Source: Hyphodiscus hymeniophilus (Eukaryota > Ascomycota > Leotiomycetes > Helotiales > Hyphodiscaceae). From it: 64,000 bases of DNA. Of the stretch, positions 53,945 through 63,285 are shown piece after piece; position 1 is the first letter of the stretch; the number at the start of each line of letters is the position of its first letter. The stretch spans positions 1 to 64,000 of the forward strand of contig VNKQ01000008.1 of the NCBI GenBank assembly GCA_016508695.1, given 5' to 3'. The position numbers and the translations under genes are program-made. The notes beneath the pieces are model-generated. The model searched no databases. It worked only from the letters and a program-made list of their open reading frames with translations, and was not told the origin of the DNA.

Positions 53945-55043
53945 CTACTTATCCAAGTTACCTTCAATAGTTGCTTGCGCAATGTCATCAGCTGCAGCAA
54001 TTTCGCAATTCTGTAAGTCAAGTCTTGCCGGAGATTGGGCATTGGTGATATTCGCCCTTGAAGCAAACAGCATGTCAGTGCCGGCCCAAGTACAGATTCG
54101 CTGTTATGCTTACAGAGATATCTCTCCAGGCTGCGTAGCCTTACCATCAATCAAATTTATCCATGATTCGTGACACTCTTGAATAATTCCGAAAGCATAT
54201 CTTTTAGATATGAATTGTTAGAAGTGTAGGCAAAACTAGGTAAATAGCATAACCTACTCTTTGTTCTTGACCTCACCTTCGAAGGCAACTTTGTTCTCTG
54301 GCTTGCCATCCGGAACCTTGTAGAATTGAAACCACTCAGTGGTAGCACGTAACAGACCAGGGCAATAAATTTCAACATCATTGATATTGTTGAGCTTTGT
54401 GGCTAGCGGGTCGTTGATGTCGATGACAATAATCTTCCAATCTGTCTCGCCCTCATCCAAAAGACACATGACTCCGAGCACCTTGACTTGTTTAACTTGA
54501 CCACAATAGCCGACCTGTTCTCCGATCTCGCAGGCGTCGAGAGGATCGTTGTCTCCGTTTGTATGTGTCTCGGACAACATATTGCTTGGGTCTTCCCAGG
54601 TCTATCTTAATGATGGGAGGGACTTCTTGCCAAGGGATAAGGATGTGTAACTTACACTAGGAAGCGCACCGTAATTCCATATGTAACCTTTGTAAGGGAA
54701 GCGATTGTGTACGAATCGTAGCTTGCCATTCTTCACATCTTGCTTGATAGGATTAAGACATTCGTTTCTAGCAATCTGGTCGGGAGACTCCTTGATTAGT
54801 AAAGCATTTGTTGCACAACACTCTGTATTCTAGCTCATCTCTACAGATAAATTGCATCTGACTTCTCACCTCGAACTTAGCATTTGTCCACCGTGGAATC
54901 TCCACAACCATATTTAACACGTTCTGCTCTTTATTCGCAAAGAGCGGAATGTCATGCCATGAAGAGATCGGAAGGCCGTGCTTTTCGATATAAGCACGGT
55001 ATTCGAGCGTATTTGGCTGACCAGTTTTTCTAACCGAGTACAT
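53945..55043 (-). CDS. IPP1: Soluble inorganic pyrophosphatase, C-terminus slightly truncated
   Basis: Family I Mg-dependent pyrophosphatase, hydrolysing pyrophosphate to phosphate in the cytosol. Five exons (55043-54870, 54790-54656, 54601-54258, 54200-54114, 54056-53945) give 283 residues; yeast Ipp1 has 287. Active-site residues are all visible: VVEIPRWTNAKFE with Glu48, Lys56 and Glu58 at the yeast numbers, the GDNDPLDACEIG signature (Asp120, 122, 125), and DEGETDWKIIVIDINDP. The family normally ends in IDKWFFI; here the frame reads LDK, then TAG, then FFLPES, so a Trp codon seems to have become a stop and about eight residues are lost. TGG to TAG is a C-to-T change in CpA context on the other strand. 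Activity is probably kept. It may be an extra copy rather than the housekeeping gene. Confidence 0.9.
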
Positions 55044-56035
55044 GATGTAGCTCCTGAGAATGGAAGTACTGAGTAAGCTTTATTATCAAGAGACAGAAAT
55101 TGGAGAGGGTATAATGAAGTAGTTTGGCTGCGGCTATGATGTCATTGCTGGATTCTACCATCGTTTGATTACCGAATGGCGCTACTACCCGACAAGCCGA
55201 GAATCAGCTTGAATACTGGTAACACGAACCTGTTAGTCTCAGAACTATTGAGCTAATGAATTGGAGGAAAAATCCAACCAACCTTTTGTAATGGTTCCTA
55301 GAAAAGCACTATGGTAAACTTATCTCATGCCTCTGCAAGGGTTACCAATGCTCTCATCTCACGTCCATGGTTAGCGATATCTGACTTAGCAGGACTCTTT
55401 CACTGGGACGCAAAACGGCATCTTTGACGGCCATCTACATCCACCCCGTCTTTTCAGCATTCCCATCGAGTACTTCATCGGTATTGAGACACAAAGAGTG
55501 ATGTTGGCTAAAGCATCGAGTTTGTAGTCCACTTCCACGAGCTATCCATACGCTGCATGGACTTGTCTCTGAAAGTAAATCAGCAGGGTTCATCACGTCC
55601 CATTTCATAAAATCATAGATGCTGCGGGCATGAGACCTCTCCAGATCATCCCTTATGTCCTGTATTTATGTCACCGATTGTTTCACGGCGGTCATTTGCG
55701 AGATTCTATGATCATCCTTTGATGATTACCTCTGGTGAGAGGCCTACGTATCGCTTCAAACGTGGTCTTATATGAGTTCATCGGCATTGCCAGTTGAAAA
55801 GCAAGCACCCTGTCCATCTTCTGTGTCTTTCATATCACCGTTATGCTCGATATGGAGAACGTGAGGTGATGCTACTTTCTTACACCCAGCTTTACACTCA
55901 CAATTGGTTTCCATTCTTTGATACAGGAGTATGTGTTCACGTCCGTTGGCTGAGAAGCTGTAGTGGTATATTGATCTTCGTAGGAACTATCTGCTTCACT
56001 CATTCCTCTCATGAATACATCACAAATGCTTGTTC
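55044..56035. other. Intergenic, pyrophosphatase promoter, no other gene seen
   Basis: About 1 kb with no recognised coding sequence. The pyrophosphatase promoter should be in its left part. The open frame at 55,794-56,039 lies antisense to the end of the exchanger fragment and has no motif. Confidence 0.5.
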
Positions 56036-57470
56036 TTAGACTGAGAGTAGTGCCAGGTTCGTAGTCGTCCCTATAGTCCAAATGGCGATCAACATCAAAC
56101 CTACGATCTTGGTCATCCTCCAATGGGTCCACAGTATTGCCATCAATATAGTTATCAGAGTTGCTGCAAGCATTCCCATAGTGATATATATCGTTTTGGT
56201 AGTATCCAGTTTGATAGACACATTTCCTTTTGTGTGCGTGAGCCCTTGATGATGATAAATACTCCGCTAATACTGATTCCGAGCAAGATATTTAGTAGAG
56301 GGCCCCCAAAACACGCTGCTAGAGCCATAACTGAATGTCTGTGTTGAGCTACTGAGATATTCGCGGCAAAATCGTCGACAGAGTTGCCCACCGCAAAGAC
56401 CGTGAAACCAAGCACTGCTTCGGGAATGTTGCAGATGACACCAAGAGCTTGCAGTACAGCGACAACTTCCTGCGCGATGATGGAAATCCACAAGATACTG
56501 ATGATGAAACCAATAACGCTGAGTAGTTTGTACCACCGGGGTCTACTGGTTGACATTGTGATAGAAAGGACTATGCCTGCGAAAAAAGCGGAGCTAACAA
56601 CACAGTAGAGACTTGGGCGCATTACGCTGGCCTTGTTCAGTATAGAATTGTACCACAAAAGAGCTACCGTGAATTGAGGAGCAAAGAATCCTTGCAGCAC
56701 CAAAAGCCATCGATGCCAGTCACGAGATACAGGTTCTTTGCCGTTCGATGTAATACCATCTTCTACCACAACGGGCAAGGTGAGATTCAAAAGTAAAATG
56801 ATAGGCGCCGTCATGACACTAACGAGGGCATGGAACGCATTGGTGGTCCTCAGATCTCGAAAGGAAGGGAACAAGACTTGAAAAATGTCCTTGAGTGGCG
56901 GAGCAAATGTGCTTATGAGGTAATGGAATTTGTTTGAGACAGTGTGCTGCCCTACTGCTAGGCCTCCGTGAGCATCGCTTTCCGTGATTGATTGATCGAC
57001 CAATTCGAGGGTTGCTCCACTTTGATGTCTTCTGCGTTTCTCACTGTGTCTGAAAGAGAGCGTATTCACAAGGCTTGGCTGTATGGATCGCTGCTCTGAC
57101 CGAACGATGCTTTCATCATCCCAGTCATGCCAGAAAGTTCCTATATGATCTGCGCTGGTCATATGTCGAGAACTTGGTCTAGAATTGATGTGTGCAGGCC
57201 CCTCAGAGCAGGCTTCCGGAAGTAGCGGATCTGACTCCGTGAAGGGCGGTCGTACGTCCTCATCGCACGCAGAGTGTAATTCGTCAGACTGTTCCGCAGC
57301 ATCAACTGTTGTATGTTGAGAAATCCGCCAATGCCATCCCATAACGAACAAAACGTATGATGCGTAAAACCCCAGCATGCATATACAGTGCCAAAGCTTC
57401 AGGTGGCCCTCGATCAGAATATATAGCAAAAGCGCTACCCGAAAAATTGGCTCATAGTGTGCTCGTCGAT
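56036..57470 (-). pseudogene. Na/Ca-exchanger-family gene, 3' half only, with frameshift
   Basis: Only the C-terminal half of a fungal cation/Ca2+ exchanger (NCX/CaCA family, like yeast YDL206W) is present. The frame opens with LLLYILIEGHLKLWHCI and LGFYASYVLFVMGWHW, then a long cytosolic loop, then the second alpha repeat region, LGFTVFAVGNSVDDFAANIS and VMALAACFGGPLLNILLGIS. The first alpha repeat (normally GNGSPDVFS-like) is absent; in its place the sequence to the right is the FEX fragment. After 'VFIIIKGSRTQK' (about 56,225-56,250) the frame is lost; the last two membrane segments (YITMGMLAATLITILMAIL and 'IVGLMLIAIWTIGTTTNL') continue in another frame to 56,036. A one-base loss, in or near the caaaagg run, would explain this. 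A 47-bp intron could also restore frame but would delete conserved residues. Confidence 0.78.
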
Positions 57471-58057
57471 ACTGGATACCCGGGATATGTGGTCAATGCC
57501 TCGATCCCCAACCGGGCAAGAGTGCCAATAAGGGAGAAGAGAACTAGGTATGATAGCGTATACTAGGTTGTGACCAGCTTGGAGGCCCGCTCGCTTCTTC
57601 TTGGCACAGCGTCCTTTGTATCCGACGACGAGCGTTGCTCGCCTGCATCGGCAACGGCCTCTGATCTATGATTGTTGTCATCAGAGCTCTGCCTATAGCT
57701 ATGCGTGCGTTCGACATCTTGTTGGTATTCCTGTTCATGCGATCGTGTATCCTCAAGGTATTCTGCTGCGTATAGGTGTTGTTGATCAGGGTTTTCAACT
57801 GGTGAAGATACACCAAGTTCATTCAGATTTGCGAACCGATCCGGGATTGTGTAGTCGTTGTCAGCCTCATAGGCGCGAGAAGTATCACAATCTCCTTGCC
57901 TCTGATTCGGCTTCGAAGTATGAGGTTTCTGGAACCTTTCGTTGTTATTCACGCGGGTCTCTTGCGGATTATCGACCGGTGGCGACGCTGCTAATTCATT
58001 CAAATTCCCGTACTTTGCGGGAACTGCCCCAGCGGCGCTGCCCAGATGTGGCGCCAT
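57440..58057 (-). pseudogene. FEX: FEX (fluoride exporter) 5' fragment with nonsense codons
   Basis: The right-hand part encodes a long hydrophilic N-terminal tail starting MAPHLGSAAGAVPAKYGNL (58,057), as in filamentous-fungal FEX proteins. It leads in frame into the first CrcB-type membrane segment: YTLSYLVLFSLIGTLARLGI, then EALTTYPGYPVSTSTL and ANFSGSAF. This matches the FEX/CrcB start (GT.AR followed by TYP.AP and W.N). Two stops interrupt it: TAG at 57,563-57,565 just before YTLSY, and TGA at 57,452-57,454 where FEX has a conserved Trp. After 'ANFSGS' the rest of FEX, about 250 residues including the second CrcB repeat, is missing and the exchanger half takes over. The tail contains an internal repeat, NLNELAASPPVDNP and NLNELGVSSPVENP. 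An open frame extends upstream to 58,246 but the extra part has no FEX-like feature. Confidence 0.75.
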
Positions 58058-58796
58058 TAATGCCACGAATTCTTGAAGGACCCTGTTCTCAAACGTCGAT
58101 AGAGAACTGTGGAATGCAGATGGATATACAGAGGAACAGAAGACAGGTATTGCGATATCTTGGTAGAGGGAGGATGATGAGGAATTTAGGAGCGGAGATT
58201 GTTCCGCTGCCACAATGGTGTGAGCGACCGGCTCTGGCGGCTGCAACTACATGAGTCGCGAAGCTTGGAAACTCCGTGACAGCCCCAGTTAGTAGACACA
58301 CTAGCATGGGAGCTGTGCGAAACAGTGAGGAACCTCGGAGGACATCCCACCAGGCCCACGATTTATTCATAGGTGCGCAAGGCTATGAAAATTCAGCCCA
58401 GGTTGATGCTGGGTCAAAACAGCTTACCTTCAATCGACGACTCAATAGTGATAGGCGAAGATTGGAGCATGTTGCCTAGTTTGGTTCCACTACGAGTATA
58501 TTTTTACGATGTGCGCGGCGTTCCTTTGTGTGATTAGACAAGAATATCCCGGAAGTTCACTCCGAGGCGGCCTAGGGCACAACAAGAAATGGCAATTAGC
58601 TAACCCTTGGGTGCTCTACTACGGTTGTACTAGTGACGGTGGAGAGATCAAGGAAAGAAGGATATAACACTGAGTTCGAGCGCTCGCATTAAATCCTATC
58701 TGCTTGGTATTAAGATAAGAGTAAGACAGCAAGATCTAATATAATCTTGTTGATACTCCAAATCCTACCAATCCCTTTGCCCGCCAATAAGATGCT
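58058..58796. other. Intergenic, FEX-fragment promoter and enolase 3' flank
   Basis: About 740 bp between the enolase stop and the presumed FEX start, both on the minus strand. Open frames on both strands near 58,090-58,370 have no recognised motif. No RNA gene is seen. Confidence 0.45.
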
Positions 58797-60326
58797 TTAG
58801 AGAGCGTGAGTCTGCCCAAAATTCGTGCCGGCATACAAATGCCTCTGGCCCTGCGCATCAAGCTCTGCCTCGATATCCATCAATCGATTATATTTTGCGA
58901 CCCGTTCACCGCGACAAGGGCTGCCGGACTTTAGATGCCCAGTCCCAAGAGCAACGGTCAAATCAGCAATGAAATCATCGGTGGTCTCGCCCGATCGGTG
59001 CGATACAAAGACACTCCAGCCAAGACTGAATGCCATTTCCGCACTGGCCATCAATCAGTAGCTATCATAATTCGTGGAAGAAGTTTGTCTTACGCCTCTA
59101 TTGCCTCGGTGATAGTTCCGATCTGGTTGACCTTCAAGAGCAGCGAGTTACATGCTTTCTTCTCTTCGGCAGTTTTGATCCTATCGATATTGGTTGCTAA
59201 TAGGTCATCTCCTACAAGCTCAACCTTGCAGGTTTCATTGAATTCAGACCAAGCTGTCCAATCGTCTTCGGCAAATGGGTCTTCCAAGAGCACTATCGGG
59301 TACTTGGCAATCAATTCCCGGTATAGCTGACTGAGTTGCGTTGCAAAGAGCTTAGTGTCCGAAGATGTGCTAGGTGGGTGCTTGAAACCGAGGTCATAGA
59401 TGCCTGAGTTGAAGAATTCGCTAGATGCTGGATCGACTCCGATCTTAACCAATCCTGTATACCCACATTTCTCGATAGCTGTAACTAGGAGATCTAGTGC
59501 CTCATGAGGCTTCGAGATAGGCGGTGCGAATCCACCTTCATCTCCTACCCCGGTAGCTAAAGAAAGTCAGATATCAGCTATCCTGCAAAGACTTAAGAGT
59601 AGCTCACCAGCTCCATCGAATGTGCTTTTTATAACGGCCTTCAGCGTTTGATAAACCTCGGAGCCCATCTGGACGGCGTGAGTGAGCGAAGTAGCTCCTA
59701 CAGGAGCGATCATAAATTCCTGAAATGCCATGAGGTTGCCAGAATGTACACCACCGTTAAGGACATTGAAGAACGGAACTGGCATGATGTACGGCTTGTG
59801 CGATCTTGATTGTTGGCGGAGAAACTCATAGAGAGGGACGTTCTGTAGACACTATCAACTCAAGCCCCTAGAACGATATAAAGGTTCAGAACGTACCTGC
59901 TCCGCAGCACCGGCTCTAGCGCAGGCCATACTGATACCAAGAATGGCATTGGCACCGAGATTGCTCTTGTCCGTTGTGCCGTCCAGTTCCCGCATCAGAG
60001 CATCAATATTCGCCAGGTCTTTACCAATGTCAAACTTGCGCGCAATGATAGCGGGCGCAAGGATCTCGTTGACATTCCTTACTGCCTTGAGAACGCCATT
60101 GGACTGGTAAACGGATGCATCGCCATCACGTAGCTCGAGAGCTTCATATGCGCCTTTGGAGGCTCCAGAAGGCACTAGGGATCGGAATGTGCCTGCTCGT
60201 TCGTTTAGTTCTGCCGACAAGACGAATTCAGGGATAGAACGAACCTTTGCCGGTGGTGACCCAGACTTGAACGGTAGGCTTGCCTCTCGAGTCAAGGCGC
60301 TGCGCAGCCTCGATAGAAATTATCAT
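58797..60326 (-). CDS. Enolase (divergent copy)
   Basis: 2-phosphoglycerate dehydratase of glycolysis, Mg-dependent, cytosolic. Five exons (60326-60245, 60192-59897, 59842-59608, 59556-59094, 59043-58797) with introns of 50-54 bp give 440 residues. Catalytic landmarks fall at yeast positions: Ser39 in VPSGAS, His159 in NGGVHSGN, Glu168 in AFQEFMI. The rest follow in order: GVGDEGGFAPP, VGVDPASS-type metal Asp, VLLEDPFAEDDW, LLLKVNQIGT, FVSHRSGETTDDFIADL, HLKSGSPCRGERVAKYN. It departs from typical fungal enolases at usually fixed sites: DSRGKPTVQV instead of DSRGNPTVEV, and CRGER instead of the usual RSER. I therefore suspect a second, specialised enolase, but a genome-wide count is needed to say so. 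Active-site residues are intact. Confidence 0.92.
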
Positions 60327-60998
60327 TTTGCACCCCTCTGGCAAGATCGTGACAAGGAAGGAGTGCAACACGACTACGTTGATATCTGGTTAGAGAAGAG
60401 CTGGGCAGGATGGTCGAAGCTGAGAATTCCTAGACCTAGGGAAAGTCTCTTGTAGTTTTGAATAACTATACTTTTTACTTTGCAAGAATCGTTATCTTTG
60501 TGTGTTATAACGTGGTCTGACTAATCCCCCTAACCTATGCGATCCAACCGTGTTTAGCGTCTCGGCTGCCTGTTAGCCAATCATATCAGCGCATTTTCAG
60601 CAAAAAAACGAAGCTCCATAGGGCTCTCTAAGGGGATATGTCATCGTTGCTACAATTACTCGTCGTCCGTTCGCGGGGGTGAGGCGTTCCGTCAGTGCCG
60701 GGTCATATCTGCATATTTAGGTCACTGCGACGCCGTACGAGTCTCCACTGGCACATCATGGGGGAACACAGGTGGCCTGGTGAGGACAAGCCTGTTGTGC
60801 ATGGCATGCAGACTTGCCTTGCCGTCAGTGCCGAAGTCGGGAGCTAAAACCGGCTGCTTTGGACTTGCTGACGTCCCGACATACTACCATGAAACATACT
60901 GCCAGGGGATTCGGATGGTGTTTTCGAGCCATGCAATTCTCGGATAATGGTTTGTCCTCGGCGCCGTCGGGAAGGCTAACAATAATCAGCGCTCCAGG
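60327..60998. other. Intergenic, enolase promoter region
   Basis: Enolase and the uncertain gene to the right are divergent, so this should contain the enolase promoter and the 5' exon(s) of the neighbour. The open frame at 60,814-61,047 has no motif. Confidence 0.45.
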
Positions 60999-61616
60999 TT
61001 GCGTGTGGCAATTCAGTTCACGGCACTTTCGGATGGAAAAGGATTAGCAGTCAATTTTACTGGAGTTCCTCGGGGCGTGTCGTCGACGCTGGTGTACCAA
61101 CATGGGGATCGAGATCGACAAATTTGGCCACACGTCGCACGCTCTGTAGACGTAAGAGTTATAAAGATCAGATTTTTCAAAATTATCTTGTGCAACAAAC
61201 AAGGCCATCCATAGCTTTATCTGAGACATCGACCCACTTCCAATTCCAATATCTATCACCCTGTTACAGTGGTATCTAGCAGTTGTGTTCCATCCAGGCG
61301 TCACCCACGGAATGTTTCTCGAAAAGTACGTCTAACACGCACCATCAAGATTACTCGTCTCATACCAAAAGCTTACGGCCTCAAACCTAGCGGATACCAT
61401 GCTCGGCAGGCCTTCACAAAAAGATTGCGCGCACGCGCCGACGAGCTGGAAAATGAGTACCAGCGACTCCGCAGTTTAGCACCACCCTCCTATCAGGATA
61501 TCATCTTCGAGGGCAGCCAGTCAACGGAGACAGCCTACTGTGGCGGACGAGACTCGATTGTGTGGGTTACTCAGGGATATCCATATAGAGAAAGCACGAG
61601 GGAATTAACGAACTAG
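60999..61616 (+). CDS. Unrecognised small gene, 5' end unclear
   Basis: Three segments join in phase: an exon ending at 61,151 after HVARSVD, an exon 61,270-61,325 (WYLAVVFHPGVTHGMFLE) and a last exon 61,391-61,616. The latter reads GYHARQAFTKRLRARADELE, then 'NEYQRLRSLAPPSYQDIIFE', and ends RESTRELTN. Both introns (118 and 65 bp) have good gtaaga/gtacgt donors and cag/tag acceptors. The KRLRARADELENEYQRLR stretch looks like a short coiled coil. No start codon was identified in the first segment, so at least one upstream exon is likely. I do not recognise the family. Confidence 0.38.
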
Positions 61617-62363
61617 GTAGTCCTATAGCCGCTAAACCCAAGAGCAGGTTTCTTTGTATACATTAATGCAACGCAAAGTAAGGGAATACTAAGGACGAAG
61701 GAGACGTCGGGTGACAAGGGCAAATAACGTGCCATGAACTTGAGGACTGAAAAACCACACCTACACGGAACTAAAAGAGGGGGGGGGGGGGGGGGAAGGC
61801 AACGATCTTATATAGCAGTGTATAATTAGACTGATTCGCCATGGCTAGAGGTTGCCCGGAAACATTAGGGAAGTAGACTCGTGGAATTCAAAGGACAACT
61901 TAAGAACCCAGATCTGACCATAAGGCAGACGCAACTACAAATACAGATGTGCTTTGAGAAGAGACCGAGGAATCGAGGAACCCACAAAATGCTGCAACTT
62001 CAATGAACACGGGCACTATCAGTCTTGACTGGTAAGTCGGGAGTGACGGGAATATCTGCTCTTCATCCGCCTGGAGCCACCGACACTATCCGCCGATCTT
62101 GTCATAGAAGAACAGCCAGTCGCTTTGCCCGAATGACAAGGTGATTGCAGCGTTTAGCCTTTGCAGATGACATCATCTGTCCAGCCGGAAGCAGTAGCTA
62201 GCCAAACCGAAAGCTATATCCACCTCTGCAAAAGCCATCGCCTCACTTCTGCGTCTGTGTATCTACTTCAAGGTTTGCAATCCACAATACTCTTGTGCAT
62301 CCTCTAATTGCTATCTGCCATGGTCTTACTGCCATCTCTGCCATACTCACAATAACGAACATC
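61617..62363. other. Intergenic with a G homopolymer
   Basis: About 750 bp without a recognised gene, between two plus-strand candidates. It contains the uninterrupted G17 run at 61,779-61,795, and its right part should carry the promoter of the small gene that starts at 62,364. Confidence 0.5.
61779..61795. repeat. Poly-G run, 17 bases
   Basis: Seventeen consecutive G on the plus strand. The length is likely to vary between reads and strains. It lies outside any supported gene. Confidence 0.97.
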
Positions 62364-63013
62364 ATGGCCGAAGCCACCCCCAATCCTCTTTATGAATTCG
62401 GCACAAATCAGCACGAGCGCGAATACCCCAAAGATCGTCCTGAGCAGCACCAGGAAAGGTTCCATGAGGAGAAGCATGCGTCAGAGCATGCCAATCTTGA
62501 CTCAAGTATGTGCTTCCTGTCTTTTCCAAGGTAGACACTGGGAAGATTTTCACATTCTATGGCTACCTCAGAGACTAACGGAGCTCTGTCTCCTAAACGT
62601 AGAAGACCAAAGATCCATCAAAAACACGCTGGCTGCTTATAAACATGTACATATTTTGATAGCTCAGAATCTTGGCGTGGGAGTGTCCACTAATACTATC
62701 TGCGTAGGATGAGGCAGTTGAGCAAAAGGAAGTAAAGCATCCAGTTACCACGCAGTCTGACTTTCCCGTACGTGTATCTTCGCGCCAATTTCTGGAACGC
62801 ACTGCTATTTTCCCTCCTGCAATCTCCTTGTCGAATTGGAGTCTATATATTGATGTAGCTTAGAAAGAAAATCCTCCCCGCGGCGCGCGAATCGACAGCG
62901 AGCTTGCACAGGAGGATGCCAAGGCCATCATGAAGTTGGATGAAAAGAAGGAGCAGCAGCGAGAAAGTACACTGCACCGGCAAATTGATCATTCACACCC
63001 ACACCATCCATGA
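62364..63013 (+). CDS. Small hydrophilic protein, two exons, function unknown
   Basis: First exon 62,364-62,505 begins MAEATPNPLYEFGTNQHERE and continues with Glu/His-rich sequence to HASEHANLDS. Last exon about 62,868-63,013 reads NPPRGARIDSELAQEDAKAI, then 'MKLDEKKEQQRESTLHRQID' and ends HSHPHHP. Joining gtatgt at 62,506 to an aag acceptor at 62,867 keeps frame and gives 95 residues; the 362-bp intron is long for this locus, so a middle exon may be missed. The protein is highly charged, probably helical or disordered, without membrane segment or signal peptide. An upstream in-frame ATG at 62,295 would add a hydrophobic stretch, but the ATG at 62,364 looks more natural. Confidence 0.55.
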
Positions 63014-63285
63014 GAATAAGGAAAATTGATGTTGGTAACTGCCGATGTTTGGTTGGATTCGATAAGGAATAGATATACGATTGGTGAAGACTTGGCACAA
63101 GTTGGACAACTTGAGAACTAGTAGTTAACTGGCATGTTCTACGTCTTTATGCTTTGGTATCAATGATAGGATGGCATCTTTGCATCATTGGTGTTGAAGT
63201 ATCTACCATGAGGGATCAACTCAAGCTTAGTAACGCGCTATTGAAAGTGTTTGTTTCGTTGCAAATGACCTCCTTTCACTCCATA
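63014..63285. other. Short convergent intergenic region
   Basis: About 270 bp between the stop codons of the small plus-strand gene and the minus-strand histidine phosphatase. No gene or motif was seen; it should contain both 3' UTRs. Confidence 0.5.

Noticed and set aside
56225..56290. 47-bp intron (gtatta to aaaag) that would repair the exchanger frame
   Set aside because: It would remove SISGVFIIIKG, which belongs to the conserved end of the second alpha repeat region; a one-base lesion explains the data better.
57563..58246. Separate gene of 227 codons
   Set aside because: The frame continues through its TAG directly into FEX membrane sequence, so it is the FEX N-terminal region and not an independent gene; the stretch before the ATG at 58,057 has no support.
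61269..61616. Single 115-codon open frame read without introns
   Set aside because: The first third reads through a good gtacgt-to-cctag intron; the spliced version gives a better N-terminal sequence that joins the preceding exon in phase.
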